Source: Blakeslea trispora (Eukaryota > Mucoromycota > Mucoromycetes > Mucorales > Choanephoraceae). Taken from it: a stretch of DNA of 64,000 nt. The position numbers were made by a program, and so were the translations under genes. Shown here piece by piece: positions 33,346-45,582 of this stretch. The stretch lies in NCBI GenBank assembly GCA_025331445.1, contig JAIWNE010000076.1:1-64000 (forward strand). Direction: 5' to 3'. Below the pieces are notes generated by a model, which was given only the letters and a program-made list of their open reading frames with translations, was not told the origin of the DNA and did no database searches. Numbering within the stretch: the first letter of the stretch is position 1; every line of letters begins with the position of its first letter.

Positions 33346-34665
33346 TTACAACTTGCTTTCACCGGGTATCTTCTTGGCACGTCTTTCTTGTTCAGCTTTA
33401 GTCAAACGAACAACACCTTCTTGTGCAGTAGTAGCAATCAGCACACCATCTCTGTTGTAAATACTTCCAAGGACGGTACCGCGACCATTGTTTGTACGAG
33501 GACTGTACATATCATAAAGCAACCTATCATAATTTAAATGAATATCTACAGTTGCATCTTCCAAAAAAAAGGTACATTACCATTCATCAGATCTAGCAGG
33601 TAAATGGAACCACATACAGTGATCAATACTTGTCAGCATACCAATAGCTGTTGCTGGTACATCATTTGCTTTGGCTGCAACACCAATAAAACCAGTATCA
33701 GAAGCATAGGCAATAACACAAGCATGGAGTCTTCTATCAGATCCAAGCTGACCTCTGGTTTTGAACCAACGACGCTATATCCCAAAAAAAAAAAGAGATT
33801 AGAACAAGCAAGAAAAAACATCAATAAGGCCAAACTACTTACAGATGTGAATGGAGGTGCAGGTACACTGATTTCACGATAGTCAACTGGAGAACTCTCT
33901 TCAATACGAAGTTTTAATTGTTCAACATATTTAGGAGCAACATCTTTGTTTTTCAATGCTTCCTCGAGCAATTCTGTTTCACTTTGTTACAAAGAAAAGA
34001 ATAAGTTTTTCTTTCCCTTTACACTATCCCTTTTTTTTTTCTTTTACTTACGAAGGAAGAGATTCAGGCTCAGGTACTTCAGGCATTGTAGCTTGATGAT
34101 CGATACTGACACCTTGATCAGGCTTGGTGAAACCGAAACTGCACACAAAGATAGCCTTACCCTTTTGAGATGCAGTGACATAACGGGTGGCATAGGATCG
34201 ACCATCACGAAGACGTTGAACTTGATAAACAACAGGAACTTCAACGTTTCCTGGCAAAATGAAATAACTGTGAAGAGACTAAAAAGGAGAGACATGAGTA
34301 ACTCGATATGTTCTAGATCATGTTTTTATGACGTTACATGGACATCAAATGCTTCATCTACAGTATAGAAGGCAGCTCGGAGAGCTTGAGCTACAATCTT
34401 TTAAAAAATAATGTCAATACAAAATGACATGTTTTTCACAAGTATTATTTTCTACCTGTCCGCCGAAAACACCACGTGCGCCAGCTGGTAACCATAATTC
34501 TTTACTCATATACAAATTGATATCGATTTCTTCAACTTCAACAGCATCAGCCATACGAGTACCGAAATCTTCGTCATTGGCATCACCATATTTGGCAGTA
34601 ATGACAGGGGTAGAGCTCTTCTTGTCAGCGAATGAGATGACAGCAGGGAATGTTGAGTTAGGCAT
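33346..34665 (-). CDS. Peroxisomal acyl-CoA thioesterase II (TesB/ACOT8 type)
   Basis: Six exons (34665-34456, 34397-34338, 34278-34052, 33981-33843, 33774-33581 and 33523-33346) give 335 residues. The two hot-dog folds are visible: first with PAGARGVFGGQIVAQAL and HSYFILPGN, then RRWFKTRGQ and IDHCMWFHLPARSDEWLLYD, which includes the catalytic Asp-region of TesB enzymes. The protein ends in SKL, the classical PTS1 signal for peroxisomal import. Such enzymes hydrolyse acyl-CoA to free acid plus CoA and act with beta-oxidation. No damage is seen. Confidence 0.93.
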
Positions 34666-37371
34666 GGAAAATAAGAATCAAGATAATGAAAATATCAAAA
34701 AAAAAAGAAAAGAGGAAAGTGAAATGAAGCTTTGTTATCCATTTAAATGACACTTCTGACAGTCACAGGTCTTTTGCCCGATTTCCGTTTTGAAATGTAA
34801 TCATTTAAATGACTAAAGGAGATCTGCTTGTTCCCTTTTTGAGCTTAAAGAATTATGTAATTAATAGTAGTAGGCTTGAGTTGATTTATCCGTTCCATGT
34901 AATACTATTTAATACTTCTTTACAAATAGAAATGGATAATCGGTTTAGCCTTCATATTTGTTTACCGCATTTATCAATTGATTGTATTCAAGCTCAGATT
35001 GACACACTGATTACCCTTTTTGGTCTCTGTTAAAGTTTTTTTTAGATACAACAACAATTTGAAACTCAAACGATAGATTTATAAACAAGATCAGTTATAC
35101 TTATCGCTGTTGAGGTATTTTTGCAAAGATCAAACCAAAATATTGAGTGAAAAGATTAGCCATTAAACGTCAGAGACTGTGAATAGTGATACAAAAGCAA
35201 GGAAAAATATTAAGTCAACTTATTTCTTTGCTTTTGTTCAAAACTCAAGATAAGATAAAAGCTCAAAACAAGTAGAAATTAGGGTTGTGTCTTGTAATGA
35301 TTGCCCTTGGTTTATAACTCTTTCTCCTCCTTTCTTAGTTTTGCGTATCCAGAATCAGCTTTATATGTTTGACGTCTATAAACTTTGTTTGAAAACTGAA
35401 TGTTGTTTTAATTGAAAAACATGCGTAGAGAGAATATATGACCTTTCCTCTGCTAATATTGTTTATCCGTACCTGTTGGCACATCCAGTCCAAGTCCAAC
35501 TTAGATAATTTGAGATGCTCTTAGTGCATCCCTTCTTCTTCTATCATTTTGTAGTATGGCAACTTTATTAGAACTACATTCCCCAATATTTACGTTTATG
35601 GCTTTCTATGAGTGAAAAGTAAACTGCCTCATCTTGTTAAGACTTCATATCACTCTCGCCTTTTTGTTTTGTAGACTACTCATACAAGTGACATCAATAG
35701 CTCTAAGTATTTCAGATAACGTGTCCTGCCTAGCTTCCTTATTTACTTGGACTACTTTTAAATGATTATTGAAACAAATTGGAAGAGAGCTTGCCAATAT
35801 CTTTATGATCTGCATAAAGAAAGGTTTGAAATCATCAGCTTTACTGCTTTTTTGTTGACTCGACCTTCATACATTTATTGCTTCTTGCAACCCACTGTTC
35901 TTGGGCTGGAATTCGATTCTTTATCCAAATATACTATTGCCATTCATCATTGTTAATTAAAGGGCAAGGACACATTCATCCTAGTATCGTTATTAGAAAG
36001 CTCTTGTTTCTCTGCTACTACATTGCTTTTAAGAAAAAAAGAGATGTCACTTAAGGGTTGCAGTATGTAAAGCTTATACACTACTACTCTCAAACATCTA
36101 TGCTTTTTCAATTCAGTTATTCCAATGGTATGTAGGCGTATTTCATATGATATTCTATTGTGGGGCAACGCTTTCAAAAGCCTCTACCGCTTTTTTATGT
36201 ATCGATTTGCTGAGCTCTGACTGACTGTATTTAAGAGCAGTAGCATGTAAGTCCTGCATGCCACTAACCTTTTGTAACACCTTGGAACTCAGACCTGAGT
36301 CGGGTTGTGTCGTGATATTTATTTTACCTGCTCTGACCATGTTTATAACAAATCTTGTTTGTAGGTGCACTAAAGTTGACTATAAGCACTAAGCCATTCT
36401 AAAGAGAATAAAAGTGAATGCGAATGAATGATAAAGGATACAAAACCAGTATCAAAAGGAAAGACGATAATAGAAAAAAGGAAGCAATTCAGTAAAACGA
36501 AAGAGCAATGTCCCAACCAAAGAGATATCACATTGCACCCCTTCCTTTCCATCATCAAGGCTATAAATTTTACTTAGTTTCAATATCCCTCAAAAATCAT
36601 TGTCTTGTTCGATTTGTCCACGTTGATTTAATATGCCAAATATCCTGAACAGCCATAAACTCCTTTTATCTATGCGCTTTTTTTTTATTATGATTTTCCG
36701 AAATCTGATCCAAAACATTCTAGAAACAATAGAAAAATTTAAAAGGGTAAGTGTAGCGCATAAATGACTCTTATTGATAAGTTAGCTTATGTTTTTCACC
36801 CATGCAATACGTGAAGAAGGGGTAAAAAGGGCCTAAGATCTTATTTCAAGTAACAAGCATGAAGCATGTTGCTGTTGTCTTTCGCCTCTTTATGGAGATA
36901 TTTTTTGTTAGTTGGTACGAAGAATAATCAGGTCTTGCAATTCTTATTTTCTCGAGCTTAAAATATATTCAAAATGACCATTCAGCACTTTCTATTTTGC
37001 AAGATTTTTCGAATATAGAAAGATTGCTGACATCAATATGAGACGGACATTGTCTACATGACAGCTTATTCCTCTCCCTTTTTATCATAAAGCTTGCTTA
37101 GAATGATTGTGTCATTTTTCTGACTCGAAGAGCTAAGTTTCTATTCTTTTTTTTTTTTTTTTTACTTACGACACAAGGAGCAAAACACTACTAACTTAGT
37201 TCGATATTGATAATTTGCGCGGTCATTTAAAATCGCGATTTAGTTAAGCCTTGAATCATGTTTATGCAATCGTTTTCAACTGACATAATTCCACCTTTTT
37301 TGAAAATTATAAAAAGAGCATGCTATTTTCCCTCGCATTATTTCTTCTTTGATTCCCTCTTCATATACAAA
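34666..37371. other. 2.7-kb intergenic region with a possible transposase scrap
   Basis: Mostly AT-rich and without credible genes. On the minus strand, 36370-36155 encodes a 71-codon frame with VRAGKINITTQPDS and HKKAVEAFESV, which resembles the helix-turn-helix part of a Tc1-like transposase, but weakly. Two isolated ATG frames (34809-35033 and 35762-35956) have no recognised domain. Confidence 0.35.
37308..37316 (+). promoter_or_regulatory. TATA box of the transaldolase gene
   Basis: TATAAAAAG lies 64 nt before the ATG and is followed by a pyrimidine-rich leader, the usual core-promoter layout for a strongly expressed fungal gene. Confidence 0.6.
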
Positions 37372-38451
37372 ATGACTTCTGTACTTGACCAACTCAAACA
37401 ATACACAACTGTTGTCGCTGACACTGGTGACTTTGAAAGTAAGTAAAGCTTGATATAAAAAGTATTCAAAGCGCGCCCTAACTTGAATTCATATAGCTAT
37501 TGCTGAATACAAGCCTCAAGATGCTACCACAAACCCTTCCTTAATTTTGAGTGCTTCTCAAAAATCCGAATATGCCAAACTCATTGATGAAGCTGTTGCC
37601 TACGGCAAGAAGAAAGGAGGGTAAGTTGAATGTTGAACACCGAAAATTTCTTGAACGAGACATCTGACATGTTCTTTAGTTCTCTTGACGAACAAGTCAA
37701 CTGGGCCTTTGATAGATTGTTGATTAACTTTGGTAAAGAAATTCTCAAGATCGTTCCTGGTCGTGTATCTACCGAAGTTGATGCTCGACTTTCCTTTGAC
37801 AAGGACGCTACCGTACAAAAGGCTAAGCGATTGATTGAACTCTACAAGGAAGAAGGCATTGACAAAGAGCGCGTATTGATCAAGATTGCCTCTACCTACG
37901 AAGGCATTCAAGCTGCTCACGAACTTGAAACCAAGCACGGTATTCACTGTAACCTTACTCTTTTATTTGGCTTCCCTCAAGCTGTTGCCTGTGCTGAAGC
38001 CGGTGTTACCTTGATTTCACCTTTTGTTGGCCGTATCTTGGATTGGTACAAGAACTCGACTGGTAAGGACTATTCTGGCAGTGAAGACCCTGGTGTTGTC
38101 TCTGTCACAAAGATCTACAACTATTACAAGAAGTTTGGTTACAAGACTATTGTGATGGGCGCTTCTTTCCGTAACACTGGTGAAATCAAGGAACTTGCTG
38201 GATGTGATTACCTTACTATTTCCACAAAATTGTTAGCAGAACTCAAGGAAGATACCGGCAAGTTGGAACGCAAGTTGGATCCTAAGGGTGACCAAGATTT
38301 GCAAAAGGTTTCTTATTTCAATGATGAGAAGGCTTTCCGTTGGGAAATGAACCAAGATGCTATGGCCACAGAAAAGTTATCTGAAGGTATTCGTAACTTT
38401 GCCAAGGATGGTCAAAAGATGGAAGAAACCTTGAGATCTAGAATGCAGTAA
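37372..38451 (+). CDS. TAL1: Transaldolase
   Basis: Three exons (37372-37438, 37497-37620 and 37680-38451) give 320 residues, the normal size. Diagnostic segments are ATTNPSLIL (phosphate-side loop), then DARLSFD, and [13 protein letters not shown] with the Schiff-base lysine, and later [12 protein letters not shown]. Transaldolase moves a dihydroxyacetone unit between sugar phosphates in the non-oxidative pentose-phosphate pathway in the cytosol. The start ATG was preferred over earlier in-frame codons because the leader contains a TATA box and the N-terminus [12 protein letters not shown] matches the family. Confidence 0.97.
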
Positions 38452-41190
38452 AAAAAAAAAAAGATAAAAATCTTGCTAATGTAAATAATTCAATAAAATT
38501 AAATGAACTTTTGTATATTTAATTATCTGTCACTATTTTCTCTATCATCATAACTTTCTTATGGTGTGCTTTGTTTGCATACAAGAATTGCACTCATTCA
38601 ACCTTGCCTGATATACACTTGAACAAAAGCTAAACATATTGATAAGGATCCCTTAAGATAAACAAGATCTAAACAGACATAAATCAACAAAGCCTTCTTT
38701 CCTCGTTTATGTGTGTTTCCAAACAATGCACTTGCGCCCAAACAATGTTTATCCGTATATGCCAAAAAAGAAAGAATGGCAATAAGAGAAATTCGTCTAG
38801 TTATTGATAAATATTTATGAAACGATAAAGAAGATTATCTTATTCGGACCAAGCAATGCTTCCCAACATGAAAATCTGTAACACAAACCTATTTTGGTAA
38901 CACAAACACTACTTTGGGAAATAGATTACAATGCCAAAAAGAAACAAACTCATCGCTTGACTGGAAGAGATGTAAGCAACACTTAAAAGAGTCTTACACA
39001 GAACTGATTTTATTTCATTGTGAGTTTGAAGCTATAAAGATTGAAAGCAGGTTATTGAAAGAAATGAGCTGTAAAGTTGCCAAGATTTCAACCGTTTCAT
39101 GACTGATTTACAAAGCACATTTAAGCAAAGATAACATTTTATGCAAAGTTTACCCAGTCCAAAGCTCATGGAATCATGGCAAAAACGACACACCCTTTTT
39201 TTGAATTGAGAAAGTACATCTTATTTGCCTCTTTAATACATTGTTTTAGTTTGCTTTGATTATTGAAGTCTCAGAAGTAATAGACAAGAAATGCTGCAAA
39301 GAGAGAGAGGGGAACGACTGACAAAATTGAAGTTACAGGAACGACATTTAAAAAAAAAGATGCCTAAGGGCTAGTATCTGAAACTACCATAGTCTCATTA
39401 TAAATTGAAGAATGACCTTTTTTTTTTATTGTAAACGACAATCTGGACTGTTATGCACAAAAGCCAACTAAACTTTTGTTGTTTGTAGTACTAGAATCGA
39501 TATCATTTAAGGATATGATTTGTACAAAGCTCTTTTTTTTTTGTAGATAAACATAGTCTGGCCTATTTATAAAATCGAGTAAAGCTACTCCAAATAAACC
39601 AAAAGTATCTTGCTTGACTGTGTCAGAGTATAATTCAATAGTTTCTAAACAGAAAACTCGGTTTAATTTCCCACATGTTTGTTTTTATCATGTAGAAAAT
39701 TTTACACTTTTTGGGGGTTTGTTTGCGACGGACACACAAGTGATACTTTGTAAACAAGTTGCGAGTTATAAGAGATAACGAGAAGACAATAGTAATTCAT
39801 CACCATCTAACAAGTTGTCCTTGTTCTTAAATGTACAAGAAAGAAGCTGTTGTACTCTTAAAGCAAAGAAGCTATGGAACTTGCAAAGTGAAGAAGCTTC
39901 TTCTTCCTTTGGCTTATTGAGTCTGCACAAAAGATATGTTTGTCGTACATTTGTCCCTCCAATAGATTCAGCCGTATAAAGATTGAATGCGAGTATAGGG
40001 TTCACTTGCATTGGAACAATCATGTTGATACAGTAGTTTTGGCAGCTTTGTTTAGAATAGAATCAGCAAGAGAGAAAAGATGAATGACATTCTGTTTTAC
40101 CATGTAGATTGATACAAGAAAACAGTCCAACTGCTTAGCTTCTGTCCCTCCTTCCTTGTTTTTCACTCTTCTTTTTTTTTTCTCATATGCTCTGCTTGTA
40201 TACTTTTCTTTATCTCGCCTTCTTTTAAGACAGGTAATCTCGAGTACAAAAGACAATCACAGATGGATCAAAGCTACAGTAGCTTCTTCTTCTTTTCCAA
40301 GAAAAAAAAATGAAATCAATATCAAACTAAGTTGTACATTATCTATCCTAACAACTCTTAAAGATAAATCAATAGTAGTACTTGGCTTTTTTGAATTCAA
40401 ACCAAGAGTAGGTCGGTAGAGTTCTTGGTCTATCGTTAGTTTGTATCTAAACAATTGTTTTCCTTGTGTTCGATTGATGTGTGCACGCGCACATACACAT
40501 GGTTAATTACTGCTCAATAGATTCAAGTAACTATTTTACTCTCATTGTTGAATAGCTCTTAAAATCGAAACGTTTCTCCAGCCATTAAGTTATTTTCTCA
40601 TTGACTAAATTGAAGAGTCTCGACTTTGTTGTTTTAGACAACATGACCTATTTATTTAGAACAATAAACCAATGTGAATGGCTTATATGTCCATAAGGAT
40701 TAGTGGTAGTCCATTGTGTAAAAAAAAAAGGAAGGGGGCAAAATCCGTTATGTTTAGATTGTACCTACTTTGAAAAAGATACCGATCTTTGTGCATTCAC
40801 TCTTGACAGAATGGATTGTCTATTGCATCTCTCTTGATGATTACAAGCTTATTCTCTCTCTTCTTTTGATTCAGGAAAGTAAGCTTAACATTGTATCACT
40901 CAATTAAGAAAGAAAAAAAAAAAAAGAGAGGGAATTGAAATGCAATTGAACCCTGATAACTAGAAGGAAGGGACTTAAAGTTCCCCAACAATATTTTCTT
41001 CTTTGAGATGCTTCTTAATTAGAAATTTTAAATAAAAAAGGCTTATCTAACAAATAGCTAAAAAACAAAAAAAAAAAGCCAACTTACTTCTATTGTCTAT
41101 TTTATCAAGACCGGCTTTCTCCGGGCTGTATATTTGCAACTCTATATATTTAAAGCTTAACAAATCAAAACTCTTTTCTTCAATCCTGAT
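38452..41190. other. 2.7-kb intergenic region, no convincing gene
   Basis: Low-complexity AT-rich sequence with poly-A/T. On the minus strand, fragments at 40454-40257 (TIDQELYRPTLGLNSKK) and 40023-39766 look like possible decayed coding sequence of unknown identity. A TATA-like stretch (TCTATATATTTAAAG) ends near 41155 and belongs to the small gene that starts at 41191. Confidence 0.4.
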
Positions 41191-41440
41191 ATGTCTAACC
41201 CTCTCTTCTTTAATCCATTAGACCATCTACGTCTAGGCAATGTACTACTTGGTGAAAAAAAAAAGAAGAAATTTTTTTTTCCATATTCTATCTTTACTAG
41301 ATACGCTAAATCAAACGGGAGCATCAAGGGAAAATGCTGCAAAATCAATATCTATCCCTCCTACCCGACGATTGAACTTTGATAGCTCTCATTTTTCTCA
41401 ATGGAATCCCATTATGAGCTCCGCTTTTCAGCAAAGTTGA
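41191..41440 (+). CDS. Small two-exon gene, 66-residue protein, function unknown
   Basis: Two exons (41191-41251 and 41301-41440) join through a 49-nt GT/AG intron; the phase agrees (GAT codon split 1/2). The unspliced reading passes into lysine and phenylalanine runs from poly-A/T, while splicing gives a clean protein: MSNPLFFNPLDHLRLGNVLL, then DTLNQTGASRENAAKSIS, IPPTRRLNFDSSHFSQWNP and the end MSSAFQQS. A TATA box and a 35-nt leader sit just upstream. The RRLNF segment resembles a cyclin-docking RxL motif, which is only a suggestion. The gene stands alone in a 4-kb gene-poor stretch. Confidence 0.5.
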
Positions 41441-42683
41441 AAAGGAGTTTTGAAAATTTCATGTTGATTTCTGAATATGTCATTTGTGGAGTCAATCCTT
41501 TCAATTGATCTGGAAAGAGATTAGCCCTTTGGCACATTGAGCTCTTAAATAGGCAACATACATACACATACGCGCAATTAGCCATTCTGAGTACTTTTAC
41601 TAATTAAATGATTAAGCCTCATACAAGCTTATTCATATACACTCTCAAAAAAAAACCGAAACAAATAATGTAAAGACATTTAGATAAAACACAGAATAAT
41701 CAAGAAATAAAGTGGCATGTATATTCTTCTTTTCTTTTATTTTGAACACAATCTTCAATACAGGATTTATTAATTATTATTGATTAAGTAAAAAAAACGA
41801 GATTGACACAAGGAAAGTTAAATGGTTTGTAACTCTAAAAAAGAAAGCCCTTCTTTGCAAGACCAAATACATAGTGATTTAACCAAATTTGATTGGTGGC
41901 AATAAAAGATGTTGTTTTCTTTATGTTACTCAATAAACATGAATGCACTGATAAAAAAAAAATTATTCTTCTTTTTCATTCCAGTAGAGTGAGCACAGAT
42001 CTCTTTTCATTGTGTAATCTTGTGATATTCTAGAGCCAGCTAAGCTCAACGACATTAACATTTTGTTATTAGACTGAGACCAAAAAGAAGCTTTTTTTTT
42101 CGTTGACTGAGAAAGTCAATGAATACTCTAGTTTTACTACTGTTATCTCGGTTACAATAAAGTTCAAACATTGTTCTTGAAGACAAAGAAACATACAATG
42201 GCGTATTTTCTATCCAATCAGTGTCAAGAGTAACGCATTTTTGTTCATGTGTAACCCATACCCTCACACACTTTGTTTTTGGTTATAGTAACCGCCCAGA
42301 AAAAAAAAATGCGGATGGCTTTATCGCCAGCGATCTCTTTTTTTTTTTTTTTTTTTTCTAATTCTCTCTTTATTTACTCTACAATAGATTAGAGAAAATT
42401 CCCATTGTATTTGATTTGTTCTAATTTTAGGGGCGTAAGATGAAACACGAAAATATACGACACCAGATAACCGAATTTAGCAACTCTGGCTTGTTTACTA
42501 TATACGCAGTTGTATGGTTGCATACAAGTTTTAGGATGAGACATTCAACAAAAAAAAAAAAAAATTTAGAAAGAGCGGATGTGTCGGGCAAGATACCGAA
42601 GTTTTATTATATACAAGGTGGTATTAAGCAGAACAAATTGTAAAATAAAAAATATTTTTTGATAAAAAGGATAATTCTTTTTT
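41441..42683. other. Intergenic, no gene supported
   Basis: AT-rich with long poly-T (about 42340-42358). An ATG frame at 42440-42643 has no known domain and crosses a poly-A run. The right end is the 3' flank of the PP1-subunit gene. Confidence 0.4.
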
Positions 42684-43769
42684 TTAAGAAAGTACAGCAG
42701 AAGGAGATGTAGAATAAACACTATAAATAGGGGAAGAATGAGAGTCGTAGAAACAATACTTGTTCACAAAGTCAGAATAGCTCATTTGGAAGCCTTCAGC
42801 AGAGAAAGGTGGAGGTGAAGCCAATGGTGTAGAATAGGAACGATGACGATGAATGGGAATAGGTTCGGTTTTAGCGATAGGGGCGGGAGATGATTTAAAT
42901 GCAGTGTTACTTTCGTCAAGGAGTGGGGTATAAAATAAAATACTGTCGTCATCTTCAGGTGTAGCCAGTGGAGGAGAAGGTGGTGGAGACAAGGGAGACT
43001 TGCGAGCTGCAGTCAATGAGGCTGTAAAGTCATATCGTTTGCCCATCTTTTCCTTCTTTTCCTTTTCTACAATTACTTCTTTCTTCAATTCTACAGGTTG
43101 GCTTTCTTGGTTGGTGGGTGACAGCATCATTTCATAATTCATTCCATTATTGTTATCCCAGAATTCTTGATTGTCGACCGTATATCTCAAGGCAAGGTAA
43201 ATAGTTTGAGGAGTTTGTTTGGCTTGAACAGGAATGTTGAATACAAATCTGTCCCACGTATTTGATGTGCTTGCAATCGATTCACGGAAGACTCCGGTAG
43301 TTTCCTGATAAGTACGCCATAAGTCGAATGTGTAACGAACAGTAACAACTTTATGGAAGGAAAGGTTAGCAGCTCGACAGCGACCTTCAATGACCATTTG
43401 CTGATTCAGCATTTGCTCAGCATCACCGTCCATGAGTTGTGCAGTTTCCATACGAACACTAGAGTTGTGATGTTGATAGAGTACTCTTGATGATGAGGAC
43501 CAGTTAGGAAATGTGAGCTTGAAGTCGTCAGCCGAAGTATCCATGAGTGGAGGATCTGACTTGACAGTGATGGGTGATTGTGTCTTATAAAAGTAACGTA
43601 CTTGCTCCAAGTCTTGCATGAACCCAACCCTCTTTTTCTTCTTTTGACTCTCCTTGTATTTCTGTTGAACTACAATGGGGTCATTGATTTGATGTGTAGC
43701 CCGTTTTAGTACAATTCTCTTTTGACGATTTAAATTGATATGATATGAAGTTAAGGTAGTAGTGGCCAT
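42684..43769 (-). CDS. Glycogen-targeting regulatory subunit of protein phosphatase 1 (CBM21)
   Basis: A single exon gives 361 residues. The PP1-docking motif RVGF lies at residues 47-50 after a lysine run. The CBM21 starch/glycogen-binding domain follows (about residues 106-216), with VVTVRYTFDLWRTYQE, TSNTWDRFVFNI, YLALRYTV and NQEFWDNNNGMNYEM. The C-terminus is proline- and serine-rich and probably disordered. Homologues (yeast Gac1, Pig1 and Pig2; animal PPP1R3) hold PP1 on glycogen and activate glycogen synthase. Its upstream DNA is unusually long and pyrimidine-rich. Confidence 0.92.
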   Translation of the reverse strand: MATTTLTSYHINLNRQKRIVLKRATHQINDPIVVQQKYKESQKKKKRVGFMQDLEQVRYFYKTQSPITVKSDPPLMDTSADDFKLTFPNWSSSSRVLYQHHNSSVRMETAQLMDGDAEQMLNQQMVIEGRCRAANLSFHKVVTVRYTFDLWRTYQETTGVFRESIASTSNTWDRFVFNIPVQAKQTPQTIYLALRYTVDNQEFWDNNNGMNYEMMLSPTNQESQPVELKKEVIVEKEKKEKMGKRYDFTASLTAARKSPLSPPPSPPLATPEDDDSILFYTPLLDESNTAFKSSPAPIAKTEPIPIHRHRSYSTPLASPPPFSAEGFQMSYSDFVNKYCFYDSHSSPIYSVYSTSPSAVLS

Positions 43770-44871
43770 TTTTATGTTTCTTATTTCTTCCTCTGTTTTA
43801 AGATGGGTGTTTTATATACAAGGTAGAAGAATGGAGAAATAAGTTCTTTTTTCTTTAAAAAAGGGGGGAGAGATTATATACGAAGAATTGAAAAAAAAAA
43901 CAAAAAAAAAAAGAGAGAGATAGAAAATCTTGTCCTTATTTATATGAAAATTTGAGGCAAGTAACTTATAAAAAATCCAAGGCGATTTAATAGATAAAGT
44001 TTCCCTTTCGTCCCTACTTGACTTTAAGCTCCGTTCGGATCTCAATTTCTATCTGTCTGGACCGTTTATCAAGAAAAAAAGAGGGAAAAAAAAATCCGTA
44101 AAGATTTGATTGTGATACGAGGCTTTAAAATATAGAAGTGAATAAATATATAAATAAATAGTTGACCCCACCCCAATTTACTTTATTAGAGATATGTTCA
44201 CACACACACATACACATACGCTTGTACATATATATACATATATCTATAAAAGTGTGTGTGTTATACACAACAAATACACACAAACTAAGAGTTTAATTGT
44301 TGCATGATTTTTTCCACTTTCTCTATCTACTCTGTCTTTCTTTTATCTCTCTCATCTTTCTTTTTTTTTAAATTGACGCCATTACAAAAAAGAAGAAAAA
44401 AAAATCATTGAATAGAGTGGCCCGAGTGTCACTTGATTTTTTAGTTTATCTGTATAACACAAAAAGAGAAACTTGTTTGCATCTTATCAAATAAACAAAA
44501 AGGGACTCCCCTTTCACTTATTTTTGATACATTTCCCGCCAAAAAAAAAAAATTCTTTTTGGCTTTGTGTTTGTTCACTACTATACATTAATCTAAGCGC
44601 TGTTTATATCATCACGATTCAGAGAGAAAGGAATTGAGACCCTATAATGTTTGAATCATGAGAGTAGATCTTGTGTGCAAACAGTCTATTTATTTGTAAT
44701 AGAAAAATTAGTTATTTAGATTTATTTAGTAATAAAATAGCTGAAACATACATTTTTGCCAATACCAAAATAAGAATTCAATTGCCGTCGACTTTGTTTC
44801 GTTGAGAAATCTTTATCTTTTAAAATCTTCTATTGTCAAATAACTATAAGCATTTTTTTTATCTTTTTTTT
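43770..44871. other. Intergenic, 5' flank of the CBM21 gene
   Basis: Contains CA/TA-rich stretches around 44200-44290 (ACACACACATACACATACG and TATATATACATATAT), probable microsatellite. No gene seen. Confidence 0.5.
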
Positions 44872-45582
44872 TTATGCAGATGAAGAGGAGTTTAAATCGA
44901 TAGCCAATCTTCTCCATGGTAAAAGCTTGGAAAATGTGGAGTAGAAAGACTCCGATTGCGCCGTAGCAAATAGCATGTTGATCATTGTGATCTTATTGGT
45001 CAAAGATAGATCTTTAAAGTATTTTCCATGGTAATGGTTTCTACGCCCTTTATCGTTTCCCTTTTTTTTTCTTCTTTTAGTGGATCGATCTCTAGAAGAT
45101 GATAGGATGGGTAAGATTCTTTGCCTAGCATGAATAAACCAATTGTTTATTTGGCTTAAAGTGAGGTTGGTTTCTAGTCTTTAATTTTCTCTTGGTTTCT
45201 TCTGTTGGATAAGGATGTGTATAGTGATCAATGAGCCATTGGGCGTAGAATGGCAGTTACACATGTTGGTAGATTGCCCCCATCTTCTTTTGTGGCGAAT
45301 GAATTGATCTTGATCGCTGTTCTTTATTTTATTTCAATCACTTTGAATGATCTGTTCTCCAGAATGAAAGTGTTTGTCCTTAACATGACGTGTACTTTTT
45401 TGTCTCTGCAATTGAACTAGATTATGATTGTTTGTTTGATTTTCATGAAATAAAATGACAGGACTAAATATACGAAGCTTTTGACAACAACAAAAAGAGA
45501 GAGAGAATGAGTCGTGTTGTTTGTATTTGTTACAGTAAGCATATTTCTTTACTTTAGGCTGTAAATTGGACTGCTCAAGCAT
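44872..45582 (-). pseudogene. TALE homeobox gene disrupted by three single-base insertions
   Basis: On the minus strand a TALE (three-residue loop) homeodomain can be read in four frame-shifted pieces: RHKRR (45297), GNLPTCVTAILR, then QWLIDHYTHPYPTEETKRKL, then TNLTLSQINNWFIHARQRIL. The WFxxxR recognition helix, the PYP loop and the spacing all match fungal TALE proteins such as yeast Cup9. Extra bases lie at 45282 (T), 45241-45243 (C in CCC) and 45171-45173 (A in AAA). Downstream, about 97 codons stay open to TAA at 44874-44872, basic then ending LAIDLNSSSSA. Upstream, a frame from ATG 45582 ends at TGA 45336-45334 in the same frame as RHKRR; a GTTAAG...AAATAAAG intron could remove that stop. 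It is either a young pseudogene or contains base-call errors. Confidence 0.8.

Noticed and set aside
39766..40454. Minus-strand fragments with TIDQELYRPTLGLNSKK
   Set aside because: They may be a decayed gene, but I cannot identify a family or connect the pieces in frame.
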